A DNA stretch of 64,000 bases from Rhizoctonia solani (taxonomy: Eukaryota > Basidiomycota > Agaricomycetes > Cantharellales > Ceratobasidiaceae), in NCBI RefSeq assembly GCF_016906535.1, contig NC_057385.1, positions 3,286,001-3,350,000 on the forward strand, in the 5' to 3' direction. A program made the translations under genes and the position numbers. Below the pieces are notes generated by a model that was not told the DNA's origin, ran no database searches, and worked only from the letters and a program-made list of their open reading frames with translations. Below are positions 35,630 through 46,841 of this stretch, in pieces (within the stretch, counting starts at the first letter, position 1; each line of letters opens with the position of its first letter).

Positions 35630-37121
35630 AATTTTTATGCTTGAATATGTAAACTTGATCTCTTATTTATTGATTGAAAAGCAACCTGAGCGTAAATGAG
35701 GCAAGAATGTTGGTATTGCGGCAAATGGGGTCCAAAATGGATCAAAGTTGGGAGGTAATAGAGAGTGGATCGAGCTTTAAGTACACACGCGTGCGGAATG
35801 GCGGTGTTGAACCAAAGGATCGCCCCGAGGAGAAAAGAAATCCGCCGAGGGACGAAAGCCTCTCGCTGCGTGTTCCGGATTTTATAATCCGCGCCACCAA
35901 TTAAGCGCTGATCGACGGCGAACTTTCAATCTCGGTTTCTCCAGCCTCCCCAGACGAATATATATCTACGTTGTCGTACGGATGAATAGGCGTCTGATAT
36001 CCACTTGGCTGCATATTATACAGGCTACGTATTGTATAGAACCAGCTCGAACGTGCAACTTGGCAGATATAATACGTGCAGTAGCTAGACCTGAGATGAT
36101 CACTTGACACCTGTGCACGATAACCAGCAAGCACGTATCTGCAAGGCACGAAACCTTTAATGTTTCATATGTAGACAGGAGCCACGCGGATTCGACAGTT
36201 TGTATTGCAGACCGATGTATTCTGTTCAGGCTTGTGCATTGAGTAGCTGTGCTTCATTGGAGTCGAAGATCACCAGCATGGTAGATCGTGGCTCGAGGGA
36301 CGATCGGAATAATGGAAGCGATTTATATGAGCCCTAGTTAATATCCATAGTAGCAGATCACAGCCATGTTCGTACGTAAAATGCATCTACACTTTGAAAC
36401 TACCTCCGTTCTTATGTCTCCGATTGCACTTGGGGTTACAAAAATAATCGGAAAAATCAGGTGAACCGCATAGCGTTTTTTCGACTACTTTTTGTAACCC
36501 CAAGTACATGTATGGTAGGTGCGAGTTTAGCCCTCAGGAAATATTAATCACGGAATAAACTAGGTCCGATAATGTACCATTTCTCCGCTCGTAAGCCACT
36601 AATTCCACGAACACAAGCCACCATGAACCCCAAGACTATTTCATGACTGCATTGAGGTAGCATTATTACATATGCGATATATTCAAGTAATTTGCTCGGG
36701 GAACGGCTACTGGGGAAGCGTTGCCTAACCCACGCATACAGCTACCATGATCTCTAGCATACTTATCGATGGTAAACTACGGTTGTAAATGGTCGTGGCG
36801 GCGTAATAATCCACCGAGTCCAATCGGCTCACTACCTGACTCAACAAACACGAGGATCAGGGCAGATTCTGAGCTACCCCTGCGTTTTCCTTTTTTGTAT
36901 GATTGATGGTCTACGGTCAGGATTCCGCATGCGTTGACGGATTCAACACCCGGTACCCCAGACAACCGTGCTGACAAAGGTTTGTGGCTAGGGTTTCGGG
37001 TGGCTAGTGGAATATAAACTATTCAACAATTAATCCCATCTCCTAGCCTGCTGTGCTTCACTCTCTCCTAGGCATTCTTGAGCTATCCTGCCTTTATCGA
37101 CGTGAATATTTGCCAATCGTT
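35630..37121. other. Intergenic between divergent genes
   Basis: The transcription factor (35629, -) and the methyltransferase (37122, +) point apart, so both promoters lie here. It contains the small foldback at 36428-36505. An 82-codon open frame at 35901-36149 (-) has no domain and is not called. Confidence 0.5.
36428..36505. repeat. 78 bp foldback element with 17 bp perfect inverted ends
   Basis: The left arm ACTTGGGGTTACAAAAA (36428-36444) is the exact reverse complement of the right arm at 36489-36505, with a 44 bp A/T- and C-containing loop. It could be a very small MITE or a structured regulatory hairpin. No target duplication is clear. Confidence 0.6.
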
Positions 37122-38295
37122 ATGTCCTATTCACAAACCTCTGATGATCATACTACCAGCTACAAAGGTAGTTGGTTGAAAGAGGCTTTGAAGGTGCATC
37201 CTGATTGTCAAACCTTCCGTCAACTCTGTACGGTGATTGAAATTGTAAGTATGCGCGGCCATTCTCCCAATACTATAGTACAGTGCTAAGCTCTGAGCAG
37301 CGTCGGTCCATAGCTTCAAATATCCCTGATACAGAGGAGCAGGCCGATGCGGGTGACTGTGTTGGTCAAGTGACTAACGAGGAGCGTGCTCTCAAACTAC
37401 GCCTCAGCCTAGAAGACATGAATTCTATCATCAATTTTATCCACACCCACCGATTCTTAGATATCGGGTGCGTAGCTGTTTCTTTTTGATGAGTCTATTC
37501 AGCTACTAATGATCATGATAGGTGCTGTCCCGGCGGTTACTCAACTCTTGTTATGAACCTGTTCGCCAATGCTACTGGGATGGGCATATCCCTCCCAGAA
37601 TCGGACGGTGGACACGGGTTGGCAATACCCGAAGCTCTGCTCCCCCGACTCAATTTGCAGCTTGACGATCTCACAATGTTTGATCTTACACCGGATTGGT
37701 CCGACAAGCCACCACTATGACCCCGCTTAAACCCATCCCCTTTGATCGAAATACATTCGATTTTGTTATATGCGATGCCCACTATCGCCAACCCCAGCCC
37801 GTAAATGATCCTCGCCCTTGGAACTCGACACGACTTCTTATCCCAACTCTTGCTCGCACTGTATGGAATCCACCCGGGCGGCCGAATCTTTCTAACACTT
37901 CGAAATGTCGAAAACCCTTTGACCGCGCAGATACTCGTGGCTCTCAATCAAATCTCCACGGGCATTCATACCCTGAAATCCCGCACCATTCATAGGCACC
38001 GCCCGAATTTTTATGCCTTGGCGACGGGCATCCAGACAAACAGCTCTCAATATACAAGCCTCGTACACTCGCTGAAGAAACTGTGGTGGACTATGACTTT
38101 TGGCGGGGAGGAGGGCAAGGGAGAGATGTTACTTGGACTGAAAAAGAAATGATCGCCCCATGGGATGACGTGATGAGCGAAGCAGGGTTGGCCCTTATCA
38201 TCAGGTTGGGTAACCCTGTCTGGGGTATACAGTTCAACGCGCTGCTGAGAACTTTGCAAGCTCAAGGGATGGAGGTAGATATCGATCAATTGTAG
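37122..38295 (+). CDS. FtsJ-like methyltransferase (three small frame lesions)
   Basis: Three exons: 37122-37244, 37301-37467 (acceptor could be three bases earlier), 37522-38295. The SAM-binding motif is FLDIGCCPGGYSTLV, split by intron 2, followed by a GISLPESDGGH block. Later conserved parts are DFVICDAHY, RLLI-SQLLLAL, GGRIFLTL, a C-terminal HRHRPNFYA and LKKLWWTMTFGG. This resembles the FtsJ/RrmJ-type Rossmann methyltransferases common in Agaricomycetes. The frame is lost near 37716 (one base), near 37840 (two bases; TCTC would give ISQ) and in the G run at 38119-38121 (one base). Adding four bases to the exon sum (1,064) gives 356 codons. The substrate is probably RNA by family analogy, but not shown. 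Confidence 0.75.
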
Positions 38296-39404
38296 CACTT
38301 GTGTAAGAGTTGACTGTATGCTATTTACAAACGATTATCTATTACGAGAGGTAGTGGCAGCTGATGTGTAGTGAATAGACAAGTGTGTGCGCGTGACCAT
38401 CATCAATAAACTCCTTGGAAGCGGTTGACAGAAATACCAGACCAAAGTGGTGTTGTTAACTAAAGCATGGGAACCAAACCCACAGCTTGTGGTTCACACA
38501 CGTACGCGAACCCCGTCCCCTCCCCGCTCCGAAGCTCAAAGTCGGGGGCTGGGTAAATTGCCCCATGACCATAGTAAACGTCAAACTGGCTGGGAGATAA
38601 GAAACGTGTGCCCAAAGTCCGACTTATTTATAAACTGGACGTCACTTTTACCTATTTTTCGAGTCCGGTTCACATGTGTGATCCTTCGCCTCGGACAATC
38701 CGCTCTCGTGATTCAGTCAGCTGGTATACCGGTCGGCTCCCACTCCAATTGAAAACTTCGCAATCACGAAAGTGTAGAGTGTGCCGGCAATGCGGTGTAC
38801 TGATACACATACGACTTCTCAATATCTCGACTCTAAACTCTCAGGACATTTGATACGAGGAATCCGGTGCCAAGGACAGCCCTGAGATTGGAACTCTCCG
38901 ATTCTGATCTCAGTCCCGCTCATAGGTTTTACAAGTTGGCCTTGTCTGAAATACCAAATGAAGTTCAATACATACAAGTTCAATTGCCATTTTTGGGTTT
39001 ACTTCACATACACAAAATTCCCTATCCTAAGCATACACAAGCACATGCGCGGAAAACAAAGTCAGACAACTCACAACATAAGGATACATGCGCATTGCAA
39101 AAACCATGATCAGAAAACGAAAGAACGGATGGTTAGAGAGACAGTTCAAACGGGGATAGTGGATAAAATACAAAGCAAGAGACAAAAGCGTGGAGTAGCG
39201 GAATGAGATGAAAGAAAAGCGAGAACGAAAATAAAGCATGACGAGGTCCAGCCAAGATAAAAGATGTCATGACGTCGATAGGTACGAGCGAGTCGTATAT
39301 ATGAACGCTCAGTCGGTGGTAAATGACGACAGTAGTGATGTATAGATTAGATTACGTGATCACGTAATCCCCCTATCTGGTGCATGGAGCGTACCGGATA
39401 ATTT
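38296..39404. other. Intergenic, converging 3' ends
   Basis: Between the methyltransferase (+) and the HDPDY-family gene (-). The part from 38.9 to 39.25 kb is A-rich on the + strand. No supported gene or repeat. Confidence 0.5.
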
Positions 39405-40556
39405 CTAAGCTCTTTGATCCACACCGGTACCAGAGCTAGCTGACGTGAATGCTCGGCGTAACTTTCGGCGCCAGCGGAATACGGTAAATCGGATTCGGAG
39501 CGTAAACGATTGCCAATGGCGGCGAACTGAGTATCCACAGGATGGTCTAGATCGAGAGTCAGTATCGTTCGATGACAGTAATGAGACAATACTTACGCCC
39601 ATTCGTCTTGGATGCTCTCATCGTACGACCTCTTGGCAGGTACATAGCCTCGCGCGGTGGAGGAAACACTGCTGCCCTTGGAGCCGGACTTGGACTTTGC
39701 GCGGGTAGCCGCTTTTGTGTAAGATTTGGATAACGAACTCTTGGAGCCAGAAAAGGTTGGTGTCTGAATTGGGGCAGGAGGAGCCGGCGAGGGTGTGGAT
39801 TGTTTGCCCTTGGAACTGGCCAGCGATGAGGATTGATGTTTGTCTAGTGCCGGGGCGGGTACGACCTCCTCCCTCCTCCACTCCTTTTCGTCCCACTCCA
39901 TCCCATCAAAATCGGCATAACCATCCGCCTCCGACTTCTTCTCTTCCTCCTTCTTCCCTTCTTCATATCCCGGTGGACTAGCGCTTGCATGTAACCTCGA
40001 CCATTCAAGAACCGATTCGGCATCCTCATCTACGTCCATACACATCCGGTCTTCTCGGAATCGACCTCGTGGCTAATCGAGTTGGAATAATGCATCTCGA
40101 AATCGGCATATCCTGCAAACGGACTTCCTGTAAACGGGCTCTCCGAACATCCCCCGACGTTTGCGCCACATCGACCGCCACGGGCACTGGTCACACTCCC
40201 TCGACGAGCGGTACATGATCGAGGCGAGGATGGGACAGCAGGGAACATTCGGTAATCGGGATCGTGGGCGATCCCTAATTCATCTACGTAAACTCGAGCC
40301 TGGGTCTGTCCCACACCCGAATAGGCCGGGTCGAGCACGAGCGCACGAGCCTCGGCTACTGAACGAGATCGAGATGACGACGCGGGCGTTGCAATAAAGG
40401 TCGAGCTGTGTGAGAAGGACGTCGTTTGTGAACGGGAGAGGGAGTAGGCAGAGTGTGAGAGTGAGCCTGGGGCCGTGGTGAGAGAACTGCGTCGGGAACT
40501 GTGGGTATAAGACGATGTCGAGGCCGAGCGAGAGGGCCGCGCGCGAGCTCGTTCAT
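39405..40556 (-). CDS. Unnamed conserved fungal protein (HDPDY/WDEKEW/PSCGY family), copy A, frameshifted
   Basis: Two exons: 39597-40556 and 39405-39546. I do not recognise a named family. The protein is Ser/Arg/Pro-rich and probably largely disordered. It shares with 45253-46158 the blocks LDPAYSG, then R-V-(Y/F)-x-D and HDPDY-x-(L/M)-FP, then an acidic stretch, WDEKEW-x-RE-VVP, and a basic C-terminus (PSCGY, RR-x-W, R-RK-RR). The intron lies at the same place and phase just before PSCGY. Two breaks are seen: near 40535, just after the ATG at 40556, and near 40056-40058, before the acidic block. Two added bases bring 1,102 to 368 codons. The basic C-terminus could bind nucleic acid or membranes; this is a guess. 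Confidence 0.6.
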
Positions 40557-43500
40557 TTATATAAGTATTTCTAGTAGCGGAGAATCGCCTGTAGTGCCTC
40601 GACGAAAGCGCTTAGCCGGACGCTGTGACTCCAGGGGAGTCATGGCTAGAGAAGCCATTGGATTGATGACTCGAATTTTTGTATTGATTCGCAGACGGAG
40701 AAAGAACCTCTAGCAAGCGCTAGCAAGCGAGGGGGCGAATTGAAACCAAAGAAAGTAGTACGGGACACCCGGCCACTTATATACAGTGCGTAGCTGAGTT
40801 GAGGTGGGGAATTGCGGAGTAATTTGGGCTCGGACGAAGAAGGTTCCTAATTTACGAACAAAGCTTGTCAGAGGCCTGTCAGAGTCCGTCCAGTGTCGGT
40901 AGAACAAGATTCCCGCGCCAGACGAGGGGACACCGAGCAAGTGCCAACGTAAATGTCAAATGTCGGTATACCGAATTGACCAGTGGTGGGCGTGGGTGAA
41001 CGATATATGCCTCTGGTGCGAGAGTTCTTCGTGTGAATGACTATGGTAGTGAGCCATTGTGTCTTGCGCTTGGTCTCACTCGCCGGGCACATTTGACCAA
41101 AACGCGCACATTTGGCGCATTTGGCTGATGAACCGGTACATCCTGACCTCATAGAACTAGACCTTATCAAATCTATAATACCTCATTGTCAACAACATCT
41201 ACCTTGGTTGAGATGCCTAAATCTCTGTTAATATAGCACGTTTAGTTAGATCGGCGATGGAGGTCAGGGTTAAAAGGCCGGTCGTGGTCAGACTCTGGAG
41301 ACCGGAGATAACCAAACTCATACAAACACCACGGTCTTTTACCACTTATAACGAGCGGACCATGCTTAACCCGCCCAAGCCCATATCTTCCGCATCGTAC
41401 CCAATCAAGCATTATGAGCTACGTCCACGTCTCACTTGTACCTCCGGCTTTGTTCTGCATGATATCCGCACCGGTAGCTATCGGCTGCGTCAAAGCCTAG
41501 TTGGCCGCGTATCGATAATACATGCCAATCATCTGGAACATGCGAGCAAAGGGGGAAAAGCCACAAGGTCTACCAAACTCTAGAAACCACTTACACGAGA
41601 CTCTCGAGCGCCAATCGATTCTCTCTCCCTTTCTCTTTGTTCGTTCGTTCGAGAGACCTCGAGAATAACACGACGCTACATGACTTGCCCAAAACACCGC
41701 ATGTTTTCGATAAATGACTCGGCGTTGTTGTTCTGACCGCACGGCCACATTACGCAAACAACGCGCACCTCCCTGTTCGAATACCTGTTCCACCCAACTA
41801 CCGGCGACTCCCAAACCCCGTCTGCGGATACCACCACCCACCCCTTCCCACCCGGCTGACTACACGCGCTTATCGTCCTCGATAGACTGATTAGACCGAT
41901 AAAGTACTCTGATCATCGTGGGCGGTAACGCTCCCTATTGTTGGGCTGCGATCCCGGAATGATTAGCTCTCTCTCTCGCTCTCTTTAGGATGCAAGAGCA
42001 GAAAAGCACCAGCCATACGGCAAGGTTGAGTATCTTTCCGGCCATCCACTAACCTTGCTTAACAATGCCGTACTCGCCGAGGAGGCTGATTAAGAAACGC
42101 TACTGGGTCCCCGGTTGAGCTCAGGCCGCGGGAAAGTGGACTTGGGCGAGGGGGTACAGCCACCGCTCATCCCAGCACAGTCTTGCCACCACGCTATTCT
42201 ATCTTAGCCACACCATCACAGTGCGGCGGCGGACTGATAAACTTTACATAAAAAAATCACTCACCCTATTCATGTTTCCTTTTCTGTAAGTACATACAAC
42301 GTGTGCTTTTTGTTTTGTTTTTGTCCTTCCGAGACCCTTTCTTTGTGGTACGATTCAAAATAAATTCGAGGTCTTTTTAAAAAAAGCGGAATGTCAGTTC
42401 CAGAATGCGCTTAACTAATCGAAACTGGGGGGGGCCTGTTTGAGGGTTCCCCGCTAGATCGACAACGTTTCAGCGTCAAAAAAGAGGTCGGCAAGCGCAT
42501 CAAAGAGGGGAGGGTTTATAATTATACTACCAGGGATACAGGGATATATGCATTCGACCGAGGGTCCCGCTTCCCCTCCAAATTGGGGGAAGGTCCGTCG
42601 CTCAGTTTAGGAAGGCGCATGTGTGTGCCTGGGGCTTGCACCGCCTCGTCCCGGCGCAAGCACGTGTCGGTTATGAGTAGCTATAGGTTATGTAAAATAT
42701 TTGTCACAATGCGAGATATATAAAAATGGGATTTTATTTATTTTTTCTGATTGTATTGTGTTCGATACGGCCCGGACTCGGATGTGGCGCTAGCGATCGA
42801 TATACCGAGGCCTCGAGGGAATAAAAAAAAGCTCACTCCTATCAGTATTCAGACAATACAATACCACGCACTGTATCCTAATCAATGTTCCACCGTGAAT
42901 ATATTCAGCTGACCTATTATTATGATTACGACCTCCCCCGAAACCAGTGCGGGACAAAACAAAAAACAGCCCAAGGGCCGTAAAATCACAAGACCTCGAA
43001 CAATGACGCATTGACTCACGTATGCACAACGTAGTCCCAGTCCCGGGGGGCTGATCATGAGGTCCAAGACAGACAATGACATCAACACGCATCGTATTGT
43101 TAGATTAGACTACTAAGCTATACGAATGCAATCCGCTTTTTTACTCGGCTCGGGACCGCAAAAGATGAGTTTCTGCACGGCTCCTCGGAGTCCGACAAAA
43201 AAGTTCGATGAGAGGGGAAGAGATCGGGAGATGCATGTGCGTGCGTAAAGAGATACGTAGACCCAGGGGGAGCTTGCGTATGCACGCATATCGTTCAATC
43301 ATCGTTATCATCCATCGTCCCATGTGCACTAATTTGTTCTGTTCGCTGCGGGTCTGCGGTTGCAAAACGGGGAGGGTATGATACTCCCATGCCCAGTTGA
43401 CCTGATCACGATTCATGAGCGCAGTCGATTATTGTCCTCGATCTTAGTGTGCTGTACTGTGCGACTTTCCTCTTACGGACCTCTGTTGGAATTGAGCTTT

Positions 43501-45252
43501 GTGTGCCCGCGGGCTTTGCGGCTTCCCCTACACGGTCCGAATCCGGACTCGGACACTCGGGCTCGGTCGACAGAATCCGCGCCCAAGTTTCTCTCACGCC
43601 GTCCGCTGAAATATTCGATAACCGATTACGCCGTTGCTTTTCTGTGTGTATATGTCTCTGTCTGACTTGATTGACCGAGCTCAGTTCGTGAGTGACTAAG
43701 AATAACCTCGACGGCTCGAGTAATCCGATCAAACGAATGTGGATATAAAAGAGTTTTATACGTGTTGCGCGCGCGCGTCACTAAAAAGGGAAGGGGAGGA
43801 AGGGGAACAAGTAGGATCAATGACGAGAATAGCGATGACGCAATTCGTATGTCGTATTTACGCGCGATATCGATATAGACAAGAAAAAATAAAATGATTT
43901 GAAACGATCACAACGGGGAGATAAGTTTTACATCTTCTAAACATGATCGACAGCATTACACAATACAGCATACATGGTAGTCATAGATACCTAAACGAAC
44001 ACAGCCTGCGTGATTCATGTCGATCCATATGGTAACTGCCAATCGCATATAGTTTTATATCTTGAACACGTTGGTGTTGAGCCGGAATCATGTTGCGTAG
44101 CACATTAATCGCATCACATGTACATACACTAATCGCATCACATGGTATTGTGCGCCGCACATTCATTCAGTCCACACCCACGAACCTGCGCATTCATACC
44201 ACGCACCCATTCCCACTCACTCGCCTCGAAACCCAGCTCCCATCCAAAGCCCTATACCGATCCCCTCACCACGCACGATTAAGCTCTCCAAGTCCACCTC
44301 CCGATTGCCCCCTATACGATATACGATATGCGATACACCCAAACCCCGATGCGAAGAGATTTCACACTCCTACTCCTACTCTTACCCGATGCACGATTCG
44401 GTACGGGATCATCATCGTCCAAGCACGATAGATTGAAATTCCTTTTTACATACAAACTGATATATCAGCCTCGTCCTCGATGGGAAACCCGATGAGACAA
44501 GTAGGCAAGTAGGATAAGAGTAAAGTTTCATCACCACGCTCCTGGGATGAAATTGCACTCGAGGGGTGTTGGTTTGGGTTTTACGAAATCAGAGGTAGAG
44601 AGGGAGGAGAGGGCTTTGATAGACGTGCAAGGTCGCCTGTGTTTTGGTTGTATAGAGTTGCCATATGGAGTGCGTTATACGTTACTCTTAGGACTTGGGG
44701 ACTAAGGAGTTGATACCCGGCCGTATAGCCGTGACAAATTGGTCGGAGAAACTCGTGGCATGGTTCATTATGTGTCTGGTTCGTAGGATGATGATGAATG
44801 CGAAAATTTTAGGGGGGTAGGGGGTGTGTGAATGCTCGGGTGTAGTACAGTCAGCGACAAGTCAAAAATCACCCGTTGGAAATCAAAGTATCACACAATA
44901 AAGATGGAGTAATCGTATCAGTTTATTCATTCAATTGATCCAACGTGACAATCATAAGTGAGAAACCATTCAACAGGACACAACACAAAAACAACGAAAG
45001 ATCCAGGCAAATGCGGTGCGCATAGATAGAACGAATCCTAGAGAAAGAAAAGAGTCGCACTACATATAAAATAAAGCACATAAGGCTTATATTGGATTGA
45101 CTGTTTGTTATGGCCGGACGGCATATAGGGTTGGCTCATATTAGTCGGCCAGGGCTCCGGCATGGCGGAGCGAGGGGGGGTTGGAAAGTCGAGGGCGTCT
45201 AGAACGGGTCGGCTGAGGTCGGGTGGAAAGCGTGGTGGTGGTTGGGATATGG
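40557..45252. other. 4.7 kb without a recognisable gene between the HDPDY-family paralogues
   Basis: Contains the promoter of copy A (next to 40557) and the 3' UTR of copy B (about 44.9-45.25 kb). Several 60-115 codon frames overlap on both strands without any domain. Small features: a TTCG repeat near 41640-41650, A/T-rich stretches near 42.25-42.4 kb and 42.7-42.75 kb, and a direct repeat of AATCGCATCACAT near 44105-44142. Nothing here supports a protein or RNA gene. Confidence 0.45.
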
Positions 45253-46158
45253 CTATGTACCGACCGAGACGACACGACGGGCCTTGCGAGCGATGCGGTG
45301 GGCAGAGAGACGGGTGTGCAATGCGAATGTGGCCCATTGGCGACGGAGAACGTATCCGCACGAAGGACTGGAGAGCAAGGCGTGAGCAAACAAGCTACGT
45401 TTGTTATTATGAGGATCAACGTACGTCTCATCGGTGGTGTCCATGGTATCCTGCCTCACGAGCTGGACAGAGCTGTGCCTGGCTGGCGACTCGCATTCTG
45501 GCTCGTCAAAGGAGGGAATGGGGTGGATGGGGGGTGTGGTTGGGACATAGACGCGGGTCCGCCTTGGACTTGCGGCGCTTCTGGGCTGGGGGACTACGAC
45601 CTCGCGGGTCCACTCCTTCTCGTCCCACTCGTCGTCGCCAAACAGGGAAAGCGGGTTGGGTGGGGGCGAGGGTGTGCAAGCGCTGGACCCAGAGGAAGTA
45701 AAGGGCGAGGCAGCGCGCTCACGTGTCCAGGCGATGATCGAGGCAGCGTCGTCGTCCTCCTCGGGAGTAGAGAGGTCGTCTTGGCTGGGGACACGGCGGA
45801 AGAAGCCAGAGGAGGCGGTGTGGCGGTGGCGGGAGGGTGCGGGATAGATGGTGGGGAAGAGCTGGTAGTCGGGGTCATGCTCGTCTCCGTTGGGGTCGAT
45901 GAACACTCGGGAAGAGTAGTTGTCGCGTGCTCGGCCAGAGTAGGCAGGGTCGAGCACCCGGGCCACAATATCTGCCCGTACTTCGGCAGACAGCTGCTGA
46001 GAGCGTCTCCGTGGCTTGGAGCTGGTTGAGCTCCGGTGGTGGTGGGGAGTGCGGTAGTAAGGCGAGTACACCATGTCGTCGTCACTATCCTCGACCGCAG
46101 TATCGAACAGGCGGGGAGAGGCGGGCTTGAGCAGCTTAGCACTGAGGTGTGGGGTCAT
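45253..46158 (-). CDS. Unnamed conserved fungal protein (HDPDY/WDEKEW/PSCGY family), copy B
   Basis: Two exons (45425-46158 and 45253-45367, intron 45368-45424) give 282 residues with no damage. Without splicing the frame is also open, but removing the 57 bp intron places PSCGY directly after DET, matching copy A. Conserved blocks in order: VRADIVARVLDPAYSG, the RVF-D-HDPDY-LFP block, an acidic EEDDDAAS with an IIAWTRER helix, WDEKEWTREVVVP, and the C-terminal CGYVLRRQWATFALHTRL ending in RKARR. No signal peptide or membrane segment. Probably a disordered protein with short conserved motifs. It diverges from the TFIIIC subunit gene across 683 bp. Function unknown. Confidence 0.68.
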   Translation of the reverse strand: MTPHLSAKLLKPASPRLFDTAVEDSDDDMVYSPYYRTPHHHRSSTSSKPRRRSQQLSAEVRADIVARVLDPAYSGRARDNYSSRVFIDPNGDEHDPDYQLFPTIYPAPSRHRHTASSGFFRRVPSQDDLSTPEEDDDAASIIAWTRERAASPFTSSGSSACTPSPPPNPLSLFGDDEWDEKEWTREVVVPQPRSAASPRRTRVYVPTTPPIHPIPSFDEPECESPARHSSVQLVRQDTMDTTDETYVDPHNNKRSLFAHALLSSPSCGYVLRRQWATFALHTRLSAHRIARKARRVVSVGT

Positions 46159-46841
46159 CCTTCAACTCGCTCTATTTGTACTCGCTCGGGATGAAAGTGC
46201 AGATAAAGACTAAACAATTCGCCTCGAGGCTGGTCGCTCGACTGGAGAAGGGGGATTGCAGGGGCCATCCCGCACATTATATCCAAACGGCCACCTTCCG
46301 ACTATGATGGCCCGAGTCAGATTCTGTCAGATGCGTCAGCCCAACTCGGCCACCCAAGCGCCGATCTTCGCTTTTCCGCTTTTTTCCACACCGCTTTTTT
46401 CCGCGCTTACACACGGCCTCATCTTCCGCGCGGACTTCGGCCTCCCACCGTCTATGCTGCTACTATTCTTGTGTATCGCCGTTCCGACTGTCCGCAGCCC
46501 TCCGTGTCCATACATACGTCAAGACTTACTGTCTCCCAGCTGCGCAAAGCCCACAGTCCACAGTCAACGATGGCTGTGCACCCCATTTGTCCGCCCTGGG
46601 CACGCTCGCTCCTCGTGCGGTGATCTCTCACAGAACTTGCCTGTTCTGTCATTGTTGCCTATTTCGGTCGTCCTCGGATAGTGTGCCACCCCCTGCCCCG
46701 CGCTGACCAACCCTCATTCAGTTCGTCGTCGATACACTGACCAAGCACACTGTCCCACCCCATAAACGCCGGCCTCCACCCGCCCCCGGCACCGAGCACC
46801 GGAACACGTGACACCTGCTGACTCATATACACTCTCCAACC
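46159..46841. promoter_or_regulatory. Divergent promoter region of HDPDY copy B and the TFIIIC subunit
   Basis: C/T-rich 683 bp between two start codons that point apart. No TATA box at a typical distance. Open frames inside are uncharacteristic and not called. Confidence 0.45.

Noticed and set aside
43360..43732. Overlapping frames of about 100 codons on both strands
   Set aside because: No domain, no splice pattern and no similarity to anything else in the window.
45253..46158. Single-exon model for HDPDY copy B
   Set aside because: The frame is open without splicing, but removing the 57 bp GT-AG intron gives the same junction as in copy A.
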